64,000 nt of DNA from Acidobacteriota bacterium (GTDB lineage Bacteria > Acidobacteriota > Blastocatellia > UBA7656), in assembly GCA_038040445.1 (NCBI GenBank), contig JBBPIG010000023.1, forward strand, positions 1 through 64,000, given 5' to 3'. Shown here piece after piece: positions 24,803 to 35,430 of the stretch. Below the pieces are notes generated by a model that saw only the letters and a list, made by a program, of their open reading frames with translations, was not told the origin of the DNA and made no database searches. Position 1 is the stretch's first letter; every line of letters starts with the position of its first letter. A program made the position numbers and the translations under genes.

Positions 24803-27800
24803 CTATTTTTCCCTCGCCTTGGGTTTCACGATGACTGCCGGAATATCCTGGTCGCGCACCATTTTGTTGAACGCCGGCAGATCGCTCCGGATGATCTGGT
24901 CGAGCCTCTGCAACTGAGCGTTTATTTTTCCCACCAGCTCCTCGTACACCGCGTAAGTCTGGTCAGTCGGAGAGGCGTCCGCGCTACTGGCCACTCCAGT
25001 GAGCGCGGCGAGTTTGTTGTTCAGCCGAATCGGATAGTTCAGCGGGTCCTGACTGCTCTGATTCTTGGTCTGGTATAGCTCCTCTTCGACTGCCGTGAGC
25101 TTCGCCTTTAGCGACTTGGCTGCGTCCGCGATCGCCTTGCCGCTCGGCTGGTCCTTCAATCTGTTGGTGATGTCGTCGATCTGTTTGCGCGCGTCGCGGA
25201 TCTGCAGGACGGCCTCGCTCGTCTCGCTGAACTTATCCCGAATCTTCAACAGCAACTCGAGCTGCTTCGCAAAGTCGGCCTGTGTCGTCTCGAGCCGCGG
25301 ATCTTTCTTCACCTCAAAGCTCTGCGTCATCGTCTTACCGTCGACACTGAGCTTGATTTGATAGCCGCCGGGGACGATTCGAGGACCGGTCGTGCTTCCC
25401 GCCCACATTATCAGACCAGGGAACCGAGTCGCATCCGGATACCTCATATCCCAAACGAAGCGATTCAGCCCTGCTTCTGCAGGCGCTCTACGCGGGCCGC
25501 CGCCCCCAAAGAAACCCTCTTCGTCACCGGTCGGCGCGGCCGGCGCTTGTCCATCGCTCGCTCTGCTTGTGAACTTCCTGATCGAGGTTCCCGAAGCATC
25601 GGTGAGCTCGAGCGAGACCTCACCCGCGGGTTTGTTCTTGAGGTAGTAGTAGATTACCGCGCCGGCGGCGGGGTTCCGCCCGACAGCCGCGCTTCCGCCA
25701 CCGCCTCCGCCGAAGCCTCCTCCTGGCAGTCGATAAGTGTCTTCGGGCTTGAACAAGTAAGCATCCGCCTTAGCTGCATCCGCGAGCTGATACAGGACCG
25801 GTAGATCATCAAGCACCCAGAAGGAGCGGCCCTGAGTTGCGGCGACCAGGTCTTTCTCGCGCTTGTGAACCGCAAGGTCGGTTATCGGCACGACGGGCAG
25901 GTTGAGTTGAAGCGACTGCCAGTTGTCGCCGTCGTCAAAAGAAACATACAGGCCAGTCTCGGTCCCGGCATACAGCGTTCCGCGACGATTAGGGTCTTCG
26001 CGGATCACGCGCGTGAACGCGTTGTCGCGAATGCCATTCGTGATCTTCTTCCACGTCTTGCCGTAGTCATTCGTTTTGTAGAGGTACGGTTGGAAGTCAT
26101 CGAGCTTGTACATCGTAGCGGCGACATAAGCCGTGCCCGCGTCGAACGCCGAAGCATCGATCGAGTTGATTTGAATCCACTCGGGCATGCCGGGGGGTGT
26201 GACTTTCTGCCAGTTCTTGCCGCCGTCGCGGGTGACGTGCACGAGACCGTCATCAGAGCCGACCCAGATCGTGCCCTTCTCGACGGGCGACTCCATCGCG
26301 GTAAAGATCGTGCAGTAGTACTCGACGCTGGTGTTGTCTTTAGTGATCGGTCCGCCCGAGGAGCCCTGCTTGGATTTGTCGTTGCGAGTCAGGTCTCCAC
26401 TGATTGGCTGCCAGCTCTGCCCTTCGTTGGTCGACTTGAAGAGCACGTTTGCGCCGGCGTACAAGGTGTTCGGATCGTGCGGCGAAAAGAGTATAGGGAA
26501 GTTCCATTGGAAGCGGTATTTCAACTCTCCCGCTCCCCAGCCCATCGGGTTCTCGGGCCAGGGGTTCACGTTGCGCTCTTGCCCGGTGCGGCGGTCTTGA
26601 CGCGTCATCAACCCGCTGTACGAACCTGCATAGACGATTTGAGAGTCCTTCGGGCTTGGCGCAATCCAGCCGCTCTCGCCGCCGCCCACCTCGTACCAAT
26701 CGGTTCGATCGATGCCTCCTTCGGTCGTGCGGCTCGGGATTCGAACGGTCGAGTTGTCTTGCTGCGCGCCGTAGATGTGATACGGAAAGTCATTGTCGAG
26801 CGCGACGCGATAAAACTGAGCAGTAGGTTGGTTGTTGATCGAGCTCCAGCTTCCGCCTCCGTTGAAGCTCACCTCCGCGCCGCCATCGTCGCCTATGATC
26901 ATTCGCATCGGATCGCCGGGCGCAATCCACAAATCATGACAGTCGCCGTGCCCGACGCGAATGCTAGAATACGTGCGGCCTCCGTCGTTCGACTTATAAA
27001 ATCCAGTGTTCAGCACGTAGACCGTGTCGGCGTTCTTCGGATCGGCGTAGATGCGTGTGTAATACCAGGCTCGCTGCCGAAGGTTTCGTTGCTCGTTCAC
27101 CTTCGACCACGTCTTGCCGGCGTTGTCCGAGCGAAACACGCCGCCCTCTTCGGCTTCGATGATCGCCCACACGCGGTCGGAATTCATCGGCGAAACCGTG
27201 ACACCAATTTTGCCGACCACGCCCCTGGGTAGTCCTTGATTACGAGTGATCTCGGTCCAGGTGTCGCCGGCATCGGTTGACTTGAAGATGCCGCCGCCGG
27301 GCCCGCCGCTCTCTAGAGTCCACGGCTGACGATACACTTCCCATAGCGCGGCATAGATAGTATTTGAGTTAGTCGGATCGAGTATCAGGTCCTGCGCGCC
27401 CGCTTTGTTGCTACGATAGAGCACCTTCTGCCAGTTCTTGCCGCCATCTGTCGAGCGAAATACGCCGCGTTGTTCATTAGGCCCGAACACGTGACCCAGC
27501 GCCGCGACATAAACGATATCGGAGTTGCGCGGATGCACTCGCACGCGGGCGATCTGGCGAGTGTCGTCGAGTCCGGCGTGCTTCCATGTCTTGCCTGCGT
27601 CGGTCGATTTGTACACGCCGTCCCCGTGCGAGACGTTTCCGCGAATGGGCGACTCGCCCATGCCCACGTACACAACGTTCGGATCTGACTCTGAGATTCC
27701 GATCGCCCCGACCGACCCGGTCTTGAAGTATTCATCCGAGATGGGCTCCCAGCTGCTGCCACCATTATTAGTTTTCCAAACGCCACCCCCGGTCGCGCCA

Positions 27801-28015
27801 AAGTAGAAGACGTTCTGTTGCGATGTGACGCCGGCGACTGCGGTCGAGCGCCCGCCGCGGAACGGGCCAATGCTGCGCCACTGTAATCCCTTCAGCAGGC
27901 TTTGGTCATATCCCTTCTGTTGGGCTTCGATCCTGGTGGGAATACAAAACGAGATGATAAAAAGCACAAACCAAGCGAGCGTGTAGCTCTTCCTCAATCT
28001 TCCAATCTCAGTCAT
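24803..28015 (-). CDS. Exported VPS10/BNR-repeat beta-propeller protein
   Basis: A 1070-residue secreted protein. After a signal peptide (about residues 1-31) come repeated blades with the sortilin/BNR signature SxDxGx[68 protein letters not shown] and [11 protein letters not shown]. This fills about residues 40-730. A Gly-rich linker precedes a C-terminal beta region with [20 protein letters not shown] and a helical tail (about 930-1060). These 'VPS10 domain' or sialidase-like proteins are common in Acidobacteria and Bacteroidetes. Catalytic sialidase residues are not evident, so binding or peptidase-accessory roles are equally possible. Confidence 0.88.
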   Translation of the reverse strand: MTEIGRLRKSYTLAWFVLFIISFCIPTRIEAQQKGYDQSLLKGLQWRSIGPFRGGRSTAVAGVTSQQNVFYFGATGGGVWKTNNGGSSWEPISDEYFKTGSVGAIGISESDPNVVYVGMGESPIRGNVSHGDGVYKSTDAGKTWKHAGLDDTRQIARVRVHPRNSDIVYVAALGHVFGPNEQRGVFRSTDGGKNWQKVLYRSNKAGAQDLILDPTNSNTIYAALWEVYRQPWTLESGGPGGGIFKSTDAGDTWTEITRNQGLPRGVVGKIGVTVSPMNSDRVWAIIEAEEGGVFRSDNAGKTWSKVNEQRNLRQRAWYYTRIYADPKNADTVYVLNTGFYKSNDGGRTYSSIRVGHGDCHDLWIAPGDPMRMIIGDDGGAEVSFNGGGSWSSINNQPTAQFYRVALDNDFPYHIYGAQQDNSTVRIPSRTTEGGIDRTDWYEVGGGESGWIAPSPKDSQIVYAGSYSGLMTRQDRRTGQERNVNPWPENPMGWGAGELKYRFQWNFPILFSPHDPNTLYAGANVLFKSTNEGQSWQPISGDLTRNDKSKQGSSGGPITKDNTSVEYYCTIFTAMESPVEKGTIWVGSDDGLVHVTRDGGKNWQKVTPPGMPEWIQINSIDASAFDAGTAYVAATMYKLDDFQPYLYKTNDYGKTWKKITNGIRDNAFTRVIREDPNRRGTLYAGTETGLYVSFDDGDNWQSLQLNLPVVPITDLAVHKREKDLVAATQGRSFWVLDDLPVLYQLADAAKADAYLFKPEDTYRLPGGGFGGGGGGSAAVGRNPAAGAVIYYYLKNKPAGEVSLELTDASGTSIRKFTSRASDGQAPAAPTGDEEGFFGGGGPRRAPAEAGLNRFVWDMRYPDATRFPGLIMWAGSTTGPRIVPGGYQIKLSVDGKTMTQSFEVKKDPRLETTQADFAKQLELLLKIRDKFSETSEAVLQIRDARKQIDDITNRLKDQPSGKAIADAAKSLKAKLTAVEEELYQTKNQSSQDPLNYPIRLNNKLAALTGVASSADASPTDQTYAVYEELVGKINAQLQRLDQIIRSDLPAFNKMVRDQDIPAVIVKPKAREK

Positions 28016-28173
28016 CGCAATGCTCCTTCATTGATGGCGTTACGCGTAACGCGAAACCGTTTGCCTGTTTAGAAAAGCTGGATTCGACCACTGGAGTGCT
28101 GCGGCTAGAGTCTTATCACGGGAGGCCGGGAGTTTCAAATTGAGCCGCCGAAGTCGATGACGGGCGACGAAAT

Positions 28174-28276
28174 ATCTGGACTGCGGCGGCCTTTGTGCGT
28201 TGCCGCCGCTTTCTGGTTATCGCCTACGACACGACAGAAAGCGGTGGCAACGCAAAGACGCCACCGCGGTCCAAAT
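28174..28276. repeat. 44-base imperfect inverted repeat in the 28.0-28.4 kb gap
   Basis: Arms 28174-28215 (GACTGCGGCGGCCTTTGTGC) and 28234-28276 (GCAACGCAAAGACGCCACCG) are reverse complements with roughly 85% matching. Each arm contains the same GCGG..TTGC..CCGC word order. It is the only structure I see in the 426-base gap 28016-28441; the rest looks like ordinary upstream sequence for the two divergent genes. Confidence 0.7.
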
Positions 28277-28441
28277 ACGCGCTCGCTCGATAGTGTCCTG
28301 GTCGATCGACCAACACAAGATTAGGACAAACCGTTCCATTCTTATCGTGCATTCGGCTTGATGTGAGGGTAAGATGGCATTGCGGAACGCAGTAAATACC
28401 GCCCAGGCTCGATCGAACCTCAATCACCTTCGAGAGGAGCT

Positions 28442-29041
28442 ATGGCAATCACGAACCAACAAACTCACCAACCTCACCAGGGCGCTCGAACGGCTGAGTG
28501 GTCTGTAAGCTATAACCAAAGCGACGTCGACAATATCAAAGATCAGATCGAGCAAACCGAATCAGCAAAAAGGCGCTGGCTCTTTCTGGCTCTGATCATC
28601 AGCATCGCGGCGCTCGCCGGCGCGATTGTGCTGCTTTCAACGAACTATGCGCTTTACTCGTCGAGCGAATCGGAAAAGAAAAAGCTCACCCAGGAGAACG
28701 CAGCGCTCAAATCGCGCGCCGACCAGGCCCAGCAACAACTCGACGCAAAGAACGCACAGGAAGCAAAAATGGCCGAGGCTCGCGCCGAGGCTCAGACGAA
28801 GCTCCAGACGCTGCTGCCCGCTGTTCTTCGGGGTAACGCGAGCCCGGCTGAGGTCTCCAGCTTCGCGCGAATGGTCTACGCACTTCCTAACAGCCGGGTG
28901 GAGCTGGACACGAAGCCTCCCGACAAATTGTTCCGCAATTGGAAAGTGACCACCGGTTCTACGACCGAAGTGTACACACTGGTTGGAGGGTTCGTTGAAG
29001 GCAAGTGGGTCGTTTGCTCTAACCTGGTCGCCCGCAGATGA
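28442..29041 (+). CDS. Hypothetical single-pass membrane protein with coiled coil
   Basis: A 199-residue protein. A cytoplasmic N-terminus of about 42 residues is followed by one helix (WLFLALIISIAALAGAIVLL, about 46-66), then a coiled coil rich in Lys/Glu/Ala/Gln (about 75-130), then a small C-terminal domain (about 135-199; NWKVTTGSTTEVYTLVGGFV). GAGGAG precedes the ATG. I do not recognise a family. Topology suggests an envelope-spanning adaptor or stress protein. It is convergent with the DUF4188-like gene. Confidence 0.75.
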   Translation: MAITNQQTHQPHQGARTAEWSVSYNQSDVDNIKDQIEQTESAKRRWLFLALIISIAALAGAIVLLSTNYALYSSSESEKKKLTQENAALKSRADQAQQQLDAKNAQEAKMAEARAEAQTKLQTLLPAVLRGNASPAEVSSFARMVYALPNSRVELDTKPPDKLFRNWKVTTGSTTEVYTLVGGFVEGKWVVCSNLVARR

Positions 29042-29056
29042 ATCGCGAATCACGCA

Positions 29057-29617
29057 TCAAGCTTGCTTCGGGGTCTGAGCCAGGCCGTAAAGATCGTCCT
29101 CGGTAATGGGCGCGGCGGGCGCGGCTGTGTTTGCCTCTCCACTCAGATTGAGCCGGCGGCGCGCGGAGAACATTGCCCCGCGCGCTGGTACCACCGGCGC
29201 AAAGGCTGAGAAACCAAGCGGCACGTCGATGTCGATGTAAACCGCTTCCATGCCGCCTCGGATAAAGTAGGCTTCGTGCCAGAAGCCGGTGCCTCCCGAA
29301 TCCCGCAGAAACTCCTTCCACCACTGCCGGTGTGGTTCCGATCTGGTCCATCTTTCGAGAGATTCAAAATCGCGCCAATACTGCCTCATGCCGGCGTGAG
29401 GCGGAAAGAGCGAGAAGAGAAAGTTCTCGTGCAGCAGCAACCCGTCGGGCTCGTCTTCTACGGACTTGGAGATTCTGGGCCCGAAGCCGATCAGGGTTTT
29501 TATGCCGGCGAGCATGTTCACTCGCATGCCTAGATAGATGACAACCAGGTCGGGGTAAGCGCTGAGGTCGACAGTCCTGCGGTTGACTTGAGGCTTCATA
29601 TCGGAACTCATCCCCAT
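29057..29617 (-). CDS. DUF4188-like protein
   Basis: A protein of about 186 residues with the pattern VVIYLGMRVN, a central block with MRQYWRDFESLERWTRS, and GFWHEAYFI followed by MEAVYIDIDVPLGFSA. This matches DUF4188 proteins, which share a dimeric ferredoxin-like fold with small haem oxygenases and monooxygenases. The histidine in WHEAY is invariant-looking. The biological role is unknown. Several in-frame ATGs occur near the N-terminus (29617, 29611, 29599); none has an outstanding ribosome site, so the exact start is uncertain. Confidence 0.72.
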   Translation of the reverse strand: MGMSSDMKPQVNRRTVDLSAYPDLVVIYLGMRVNMLAGIKTLIGFGPRISKSVEDEPDGLLLHENFLFSLFPPHAGMRQYWRDFESLERWTRSEPHRQWWKEFLRDSGGTGFWHEAYFIRGGMEAVYIDIDVPLGFSAFAPVVPARGAMFSARRRLNLSGEANTAAPAAPITEDDLYGLAQTPKQA

Positions 29618-29665
29618 CGAGCTGGATGACCCAGGAGATCTACAAATCACTCAGGCTGAGTGACT

Positions 29666-30973
<1,308 letters not shown>

Positions 30974-30995
30974 AATTAGTCTCCGCGAGCTGAAA

Positions 30996-31076
30996 GTTTA
31001 GAGTTCAAGCTTTAAGTTTAGAGTTCAAGCTTTAGCTTGCCCCTCACCGGCAACCGGAAGGTTGGACTCTGAACGG
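30996..31076. repeat. Tandem TTTAGAGTTCAAGCTTT repeat with a short inverted arm
   Basis: Two direct copies of GTTTAGAGTTCAAGCTTT (about 30996 and 31015) are followed by AGCTTGCCCC and, at 31065-31076, the partial reverse complement GACTCTGAAC. The word belongs to the family at 19-45 and 21949-22018. It fills part of the 325-base gap 30974-31298. Confidence 0.6.
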
Positions 31077-31184
31077 TTGCGGGCAATATATGACACACCT
31101 CAGCCACCAACATCAAGCGGCGGGCCGACAATTCCGCGCCGTGCTCGCTTGATCGACAGGGCCTGAATGGTAGAATCTAGATCG

Positions 31185-31283
31185 GTTCCGAGTTCAGGGT
31201 TCAGGGTTCCGGTTCAGCATCACGGTTCAGCGTCGGCGACTGACGAGTTGAACTCTGAACCCTGAACCCTGAACCCTAAACCG
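31185..31283. repeat. Inverted GAGTTCAGGGTTCAGGGTTC repeat upstream of thiolase
   Basis: The left arm (31185-31217) has tandem GTTCAGG words. The right arm (31247-31283) has CTGAACCCTGAACCCTGAAC. A spacer of about 30 bases separates them. The element ends 15 bases before the thiolase ATG. It is the intergenic counterpart of the repeat embedded in the acyl-CoA synthetase. Confidence 0.75.
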
Positions 31284-31298
31284 GCATAGGAGACAACC

Positions 31299-32453
31299 AT
31301 GAAAAACCTCAGCGACCGTGTAGCGATCATCGGGATGGGTTGCACAAAATTCGGCGAGCACTGGGACAAGAGCGAAGACGACTTGATAGTCGAAGCCGCT
31401 TACGAGGCGTTCGAAGACGCCGGCGTCGAGCCTGCCCAGATCGAGGCCGCATGGGTCGGCACGCTTGTATCAGGCATATCTGGGCAAGCGCTCTCGCGCC
31501 CGCTCAAGCTTCAGTACATTCCGATCACACGCGTCGAGAACATGTGCGCGACCGGTCAGGATGCTCTTCGCAACGCCGCGTTCGCGGTCGCCGCCGGAGC
31601 CTACGATCTGGTGCTGGTCGTCGGGTTTGAGAAGCTGAAAGACTCGGGCTATTCGGGATTGCCGGGCGCTGCTTCGTCGGTGATCGGCGCGGGCAATACA
31701 GCGCCAGGAGCTTTCGCGCTCTCGGCCAATCGCTATTTTCACAAGTACGGCGCGGGCAAAGAAGAGCTTGCAAAGATCTCGGTTAAGAATCACTACAACG
31801 GCGCGCGCAACAAGAAGGCTCACTTTCAAAAAGAGATCACCATTGAGCAAGCAATGAAAGCGCCGATGATCGCTTCACCGCTTGGATTGTTTGATTGCTG
31901 CCCGACGACTGATGGAGCCGCGGCGGCAATAATCACTCGAACCGAGCTTGCGCCGAAGTTCAACAAGGATTTCGTCACGATCAAGGCGATGGGGCTTGCG
32001 GTCGGTCCCGGCACTGGAAGGATGGACCCGGACTTTGACTTCACCAGTTTCCCTGAAACGAAAATGGCGGCCAGACAAGTCTACGATCAACTGGGGATCA
32101 AAGACCCGCGCAAAGAAGTCAGCATGGCCGAAGTGCATGACTGCTTCTCGATCACCGAAATGATCATCTACGAAGACCTCGGCTTTTCGGAGCCGGGCAA
32201 GGCGAAGATCGACATCGACTCGGGCGCGTTCACTTTGAAGGGCGACTTGCCGGTGAACACCGACGGCGGGTTGAAATCGTTCGGCCATCCGATCGGCGCG
32301 AGCGGCTTGCGCATGCTTTATGAGATCTATCACCAACTCCAAGGCAAAGCAGGCGAGCGACAAGTGAAAGACATGAAGCTCGGGCTGGCGCACAACCTCG
32401 GTGGTAACCCTGGTTCATTCACCTGTTCGATCATTGCGCTCGGGCACCCGTAG
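31299..32453 (+). CDS. Thiolase-family acetyl-CoA acetyltransferase (SCP2-type)
   Basis: A 384-residue thiolase-fold enzyme. The acyl-accepting cysteine is C83 in VENMCATGQDAL. Downstream motifs are MAEVHDCFSITEM and NTDGGLKSFGHPIGASGLRM. The divergent motifs place it among SCP2-type or lipid-transfer thiolases rather than classical beta-ketothiolases, so condensing or cleaving activity and chain length are uncertain. AGGAGA precedes the ATG. An acyl-CoA dehydrogenase gene follows in the same direction about 150 bases on, which fits a beta-oxidation role. Confidence 0.88.
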   Translation: MKNLSDRVAIIGMGCTKFGEHWDKSEDDLIVEAAYEAFEDAGVEPAQIEAAWVGTLVSGISGQALSRPLKLQYIPITRVENMCATGQDALRNAAFAVAAGAYDLVLVVGFEKLKDSGYSGLPGAASSVIGAGNTAPGAFALSANRYFHKYGAGKEELAKISVKNHYNGARNKKAHFQKEITIEQAMKAPMIASPLGLFDCCPTTDGAAAAIITRTELAPKFNKDFVTIKAMGLAVGPGTGRMDPDFDFTSFPETKMAARQVYDQLGIKDPRKEVSMAEVHDCFSITEMIIYEDLGFSEPGKAKIDIDSGAFTLKGDLPVNTDGGLKSFGHPIGASGLRMLYEIYHQLQGKAGERQVKDMKLGLAHNLGGNPGSFTCSIIALGHP

Positions 32454-32466
32454 GGCCATTGGAAGT

Positions 32467-32525
32467 CCCGGCTTTGCGGTTCTTTGCGATCCTTGCGCGA
32501 ACCTGTGTTTTCCGCAAAGCCCGGT
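32467..32525. repeat. Inverted GGCTTTGCGG repeat between thiolase and acyl-CoA dehydrogenase
   Basis: CCCGGCTTTGCGGTTCTTTG at the left and TCCGCAAAGCCCGGT at the right form a stem of about 13 bp. The word matches that at 23235. It may stop or attenuate transcription between the two genes. Confidence 0.55.
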
Positions 32526-32601
32526 ATGAATCGTGCCTCCGCGTTCCGCTTCTGAGAACTTTCGAACGCGTGCTATCATTGCCCCGCTTGCGGAGGCGCA
32601 G

Positions 32602-33768
32602 ATGGCTTACATCCTCAACGAAGAAGAACAACTAATCCTCGCAACCGTCAAGAAGTTTCTCGACAAAGAAGTCGCGCCGGTTGCGTCGGAGCTTGAACAC
32701 CGCAACGAATATCCCGACGAGATTGTCGAAGGAATGAAGAAGCTCGGGTTGTTCGGTTCGAACATACCCGAGGAACACGGTGGGTTGGATTTGAGCTACA
32801 CCGTGTTCGCGATGATCTTCGAAGAAATCTCGCGAGTGTGGATGGGACTTGCGGGGATTCTCGGGACTCATTGCGTGCTGGCCGATGTTGTCTCGCGATT
32901 CGGCACCGAAGATCAGAAGCGACGCTTCCTTCCGATAATGGCGACCGGTGAGAAGCGCGGCGCCATTTGCTTGACCGAGCCGCACGCCGGCACCGACCTT
33001 CAAGCAATCCGGACAACCGCCGAGCGGCGAGAAAACTATTACTACATCAACGGCTCCAAGATGTGGATCACCAACGGCCGCCGCGCGGAGATCATGTTGC
33101 TACTGACCAAAACGGACAGCCACGCGAAGCCCGCTTATGCCGGTATGAGCGCGTTCGTAGCCGAGAAAGGTGAGCCCGGTCTGACCGTAAGCCGGGACAT
33201 CGACAAGCTCGGTTACAAGAGCCTTGAGACATGCGAGCTGCTGTTTGAAAACTTTCGCGTGCCGGCTGAGAACCTGATTGGCGGCTCGGAAGGCGAAGGC
33301 TTCAAGCACGTGATGACCGGGCTTGAAAGCGAGCGCATCAACGTCGCAGCGCGAGGATTGGGAATCGCGCGAGCTTCATTCGAGGAAGCAATCAAGTACT
33401 CGCAGGAACGGCGCACTTTCGGCAAACCGATCTGCGAGCATCAGGCAATTCAACTCAAGCTCGCCGACATGGCAACCAAGATCGAAGCCTCACGCTTGCT
33501 TGTCTACGCGGCAGCCGAGAAGAAAGATCGCGGTGAGCGTTGCGATCTTGAAGCCGGAATGGCGAAGCTGTTCGCGACTGAGACGGCTCAGGAGTGCTCG
33601 CTGGATGCGATGCGAATCTTCGGCGGCAACGGCTACGCGAAAGACTTTCCGGTCGAGCGGTATTATCGCGACGCGCCTTTGTTGATCATCGGCGGCGGAA
33701 CGAACGAGCTTCAGAGATTGGTGATCGCGCGCGGGTTGCTGAAGAAGTATTCGATTAATGACTCTTGA
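32602..33768 (+). CDS. Acyl-CoA dehydrogenase
   Basis: A 388-residue flavoenzyme for alpha,beta-dehydrogenation of acyl-CoA. FAD motifs are CLTEPHAGTDLQ and MWITNGRRAE, followed by RRTFGKPICEHQAIQ and DAMRIFGGNGYAKDFPVERYYRDA. The usual catalytic glutamate position in the C-terminal segment is glycine here (IIGGGTNELQ). The alternative base on the preceding helix (GLESERINVAARG), as used by isovaleryl-CoA and long-chain enzymes, is present. I start at 32602 (MAYILNEEE), which has GGAGG 5 bases upstream. It follows the thiolase. Confidence 0.9.
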   Translation: MAYILNEEEQLILATVKKFLDKEVAPVASELEHRNEYPDEIVEGMKKLGLFGSNIPEEHGGLDLSYTVFAMIFEEISRVWMGLAGILGTHCVLADVVSRFGTEDQKRRFLPIMATGEKRGAICLTEPHAGTDLQAIRTTAERRENYYYINGSKMWITNGRRAEIMLLLTKTDSHAKPAYAGMSAFVAEKGEPGLTVSRDIDKLGYKSLETCELLFENFRVPAENLIGGSEGEGFKHVMTGLESERINVAARGLGIARASFEEAIKYSQERRTFGKPICEHQAIQLKLADMATKIEASRLLVYAAAEKKDRGERCDLEAGMAKLFATETAQECSLDAMRIFGGNGYAKDFPVERYYRDAPLLIIGGGTNELQRLVIARGLLKKYSINDS

Positions 33769-33780
33769 GAGAAGCTGATC

Positions 33781-34236
33781 TTACCTCTCGACAAGAATTG
33801 TGATTCCACGCGCCCACTCGGTCAGGAAGTCTTCTAAAGAAAGAACGAGTTCGCCGCGCCAAGGGTCCAGCACTTCGACATCATTCTCGGTTATGTCTAC
33901 CACCACGACTGCGTGGAATTGACGCGGCATTCTGGGCGCTAACTTCGCTTTCAAATAGGCAATTGGATAAAGCCCACGCGCCAGTTCTGACCTCAACTCG
34001 TCAATCGTAAGGTTTTCGATCTGCGTGTTAGCGAAACCCAAAGTCTGCGCGGCAATCTTTAGCTTGAAAGGATCAGTTCCGCCTGGCAGCAAAGGCGAGT
34101 CATAAGTGCAATCACATAATACTCGTAGTTCTTGCTCTGTCTTGGAGACTCCCAGTGATGTAAGCACCATCTTTAGGCAGGCTGGCACGCAGGAATATAA
34201 TGTTTCCTGCTTATTCAGAGGAGGCTTATCCGGCAT
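33781..34236 (-). CDS. C39-like cysteine peptidase domain protein
   Basis: A 151-residue papain-fold domain resembling peptidase C39. The nucleophile is C16 in QETLYSCVPACLKMVLTSLG, the histidine H108 in RQFHAVVVVD, and the aspartate D124 in VLDPWRG. There is no signal peptide and no ABC transporter, so it is not a classical bacteriocin exporter protease domain. The start (34236) overlaps the end of the upstream 389-codon frame by 11 bases, which suggests translational coupling. It may process or degrade a specific cytosolic partner, perhaps the adjacent gene product. The ACAD gene is convergent, 12 bases away. Confidence 0.75.
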   Translation of the reverse strand: MPDKPPLNKQETLYSCVPACLKMVLTSLGVSKTEQELRVLCDCTYDSPLLPGGTDPFKLKIAAQTLGFANTQIENLTIDELRSELARGLYPIAYLKAKLAPRMPRQFHAVVVVDITENDVEVLDPWRGELVLSLEDFLTEWARGITILVER

Positions 34237-35290
34237 GAAGTATCGTATCCGCAAGCGCCATTGCTCTGCTGCGAATTTCTTCCATTGGAGTGTGACTGAG
34301 GATAACTCCGCTCTTCTTGTGTATGAGCAAGTCGCCCACCGACCCGCCCTCACCGTTTGCATACACCAACCATATCGGTACGCGCCAATGTCCGGTGGAC
34401 CGATCAATCTCTGGATCCTGCGGGCAAAAGCGATCCGTCAAGCGGGTGTAGAACGTCCAGCCTACTGCTATTTGAGCAGCCTCCGAAGACGACACATCTT
34501 TGGCAAGCGGTTCAGAAACTAGGTCAACCAATTCCTCAGGGTCTTCAAGAGCGAGTTCCTGCTTGAAGCGTTCGAGCGGCTCGACTAGGGCTTCCCTCGA
34601 CTGTTTAACGTAGTCCTCAAATCGAAACCGCATTTGATTATCCAGTATCTCGAAGCGCACAAGCACAGGCTCGTTGGAGCCCTTCCGTACCTCGTCCATT
34701 ACTCGGGGATTCGCGAGGTGGGCTCTATCTATGTAAACCGTTACGGGACCAACTCTTAAACTCTGATCGAATAGCCCAATCTCTTCGCTGATGATGGCAT
34801 CAAAATGTCCAGGGCTGGAATACGGCGGCTCGCTAAGATTAATATCCTGCGGTGAGAATCGGAACGTAGCCTCCGCATAACGCATACTAAATGCTCCTTC
34901 CGTGATTCCGCGAAAGACTCTTTCTACACTCTGCACCTCTTTCGACGAGATCTCGTTCGGAAGGGAAAACTTCACGTTGAAGACTCTCTCGATATACTTG
35001 AGCTTGCGATAGAGCTTCGCCCCATAGAGGAGTTTTTCCGCCCCTGATTCGGATAGAGTGACCCCGACTTCTAGAGGCTCATCGATCCCCGGCAAAGCAA
35101 GAGCGCCTCTTCCAGATCTGACAAGGCGAAAAAGAGCTCGCGTAACTACGAGTCGGCCATCGACCGTTTCATCAAAAGATTGAAGCCCAATTTCTAACTT
35201 CTCATCTTGAGGTTGGGTTGGTGGGAAGAGGCTATCAAACGTTCCCACACCCTCGAAAGGATATTCGGTTTGTAGCATTGACGCGCTCAT
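34226..35290 (-). CDS. Unknown protein coupled to the C39-like peptidase
   Basis: A protein of about 354 residues with no family I can name with certainty. The C-terminal 60 residues (HWRVPIWLVYANGEGGSVGD, then LLIHKKSGVILSHTPMEEI) recall a small domain in uncharacterised cyanobacterial and Chloroflexi proteins. The middle contains beta-rich segments (VGPVTVYIDRAHLAN, VLVRFEILDNQMRFRFEDYV). There are no membrane segments. The start is uncertain: ATG at 35290 (MSASMLQTEY) is preferred to a TTG at 35395. The end overlaps the peptidase gene, so the pair is an operon. Confidence 0.7.
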   Translation of the reverse strand: MSASMLQTEYPFEGVGTFDSLFPPTQPQDEKLEIGLQSFDETVDGRLVVTRALFRLVRSGRGALALPGIDEPLEVGVTLSESGAEKLLYGAKLYRKLKYIERVFNVKFSLPNEISSKEVQSVERVFRGITEGAFSMRYAEATFRFSPQDINLSEPPYSSPGHFDAIISEEIGLFDQSLRVGPVTVYIDRAHLANPRVMDEVRKGSNEPVLVRFEILDNQMRFRFEDYVKQSREALVEPLERFKQELALEDPEELVDLVSEPLAKDVSSSEAAQIAVGWTFYTRLTDRFCPQDPEIDRSTGHWRVPIWLVYANGEGGSVGDLLIHKKSGVILSHTPMEEIRSRAMALADTILHAG

Positions 35291-35430
35291 TGCAAAGCCA
35301 TTATTAGCTAACCGCAGTCCTGAAGCAACTGCGTTTCCAACACGTATGCGGTGCTTGACAGCTATAAGCGCAAGGCATATAAGGCCTAGTCGCAATCTAG
35401 CACACCAACTTGCTCTTATCGGGAGGGGTC

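Noticed and set aside
25865-27232. Rightward frame of 455 codons
   Set aside because: It is antisense to the VPS10 propeller gene, has no domain I recognise and arises from biased codon use on the coding strand.
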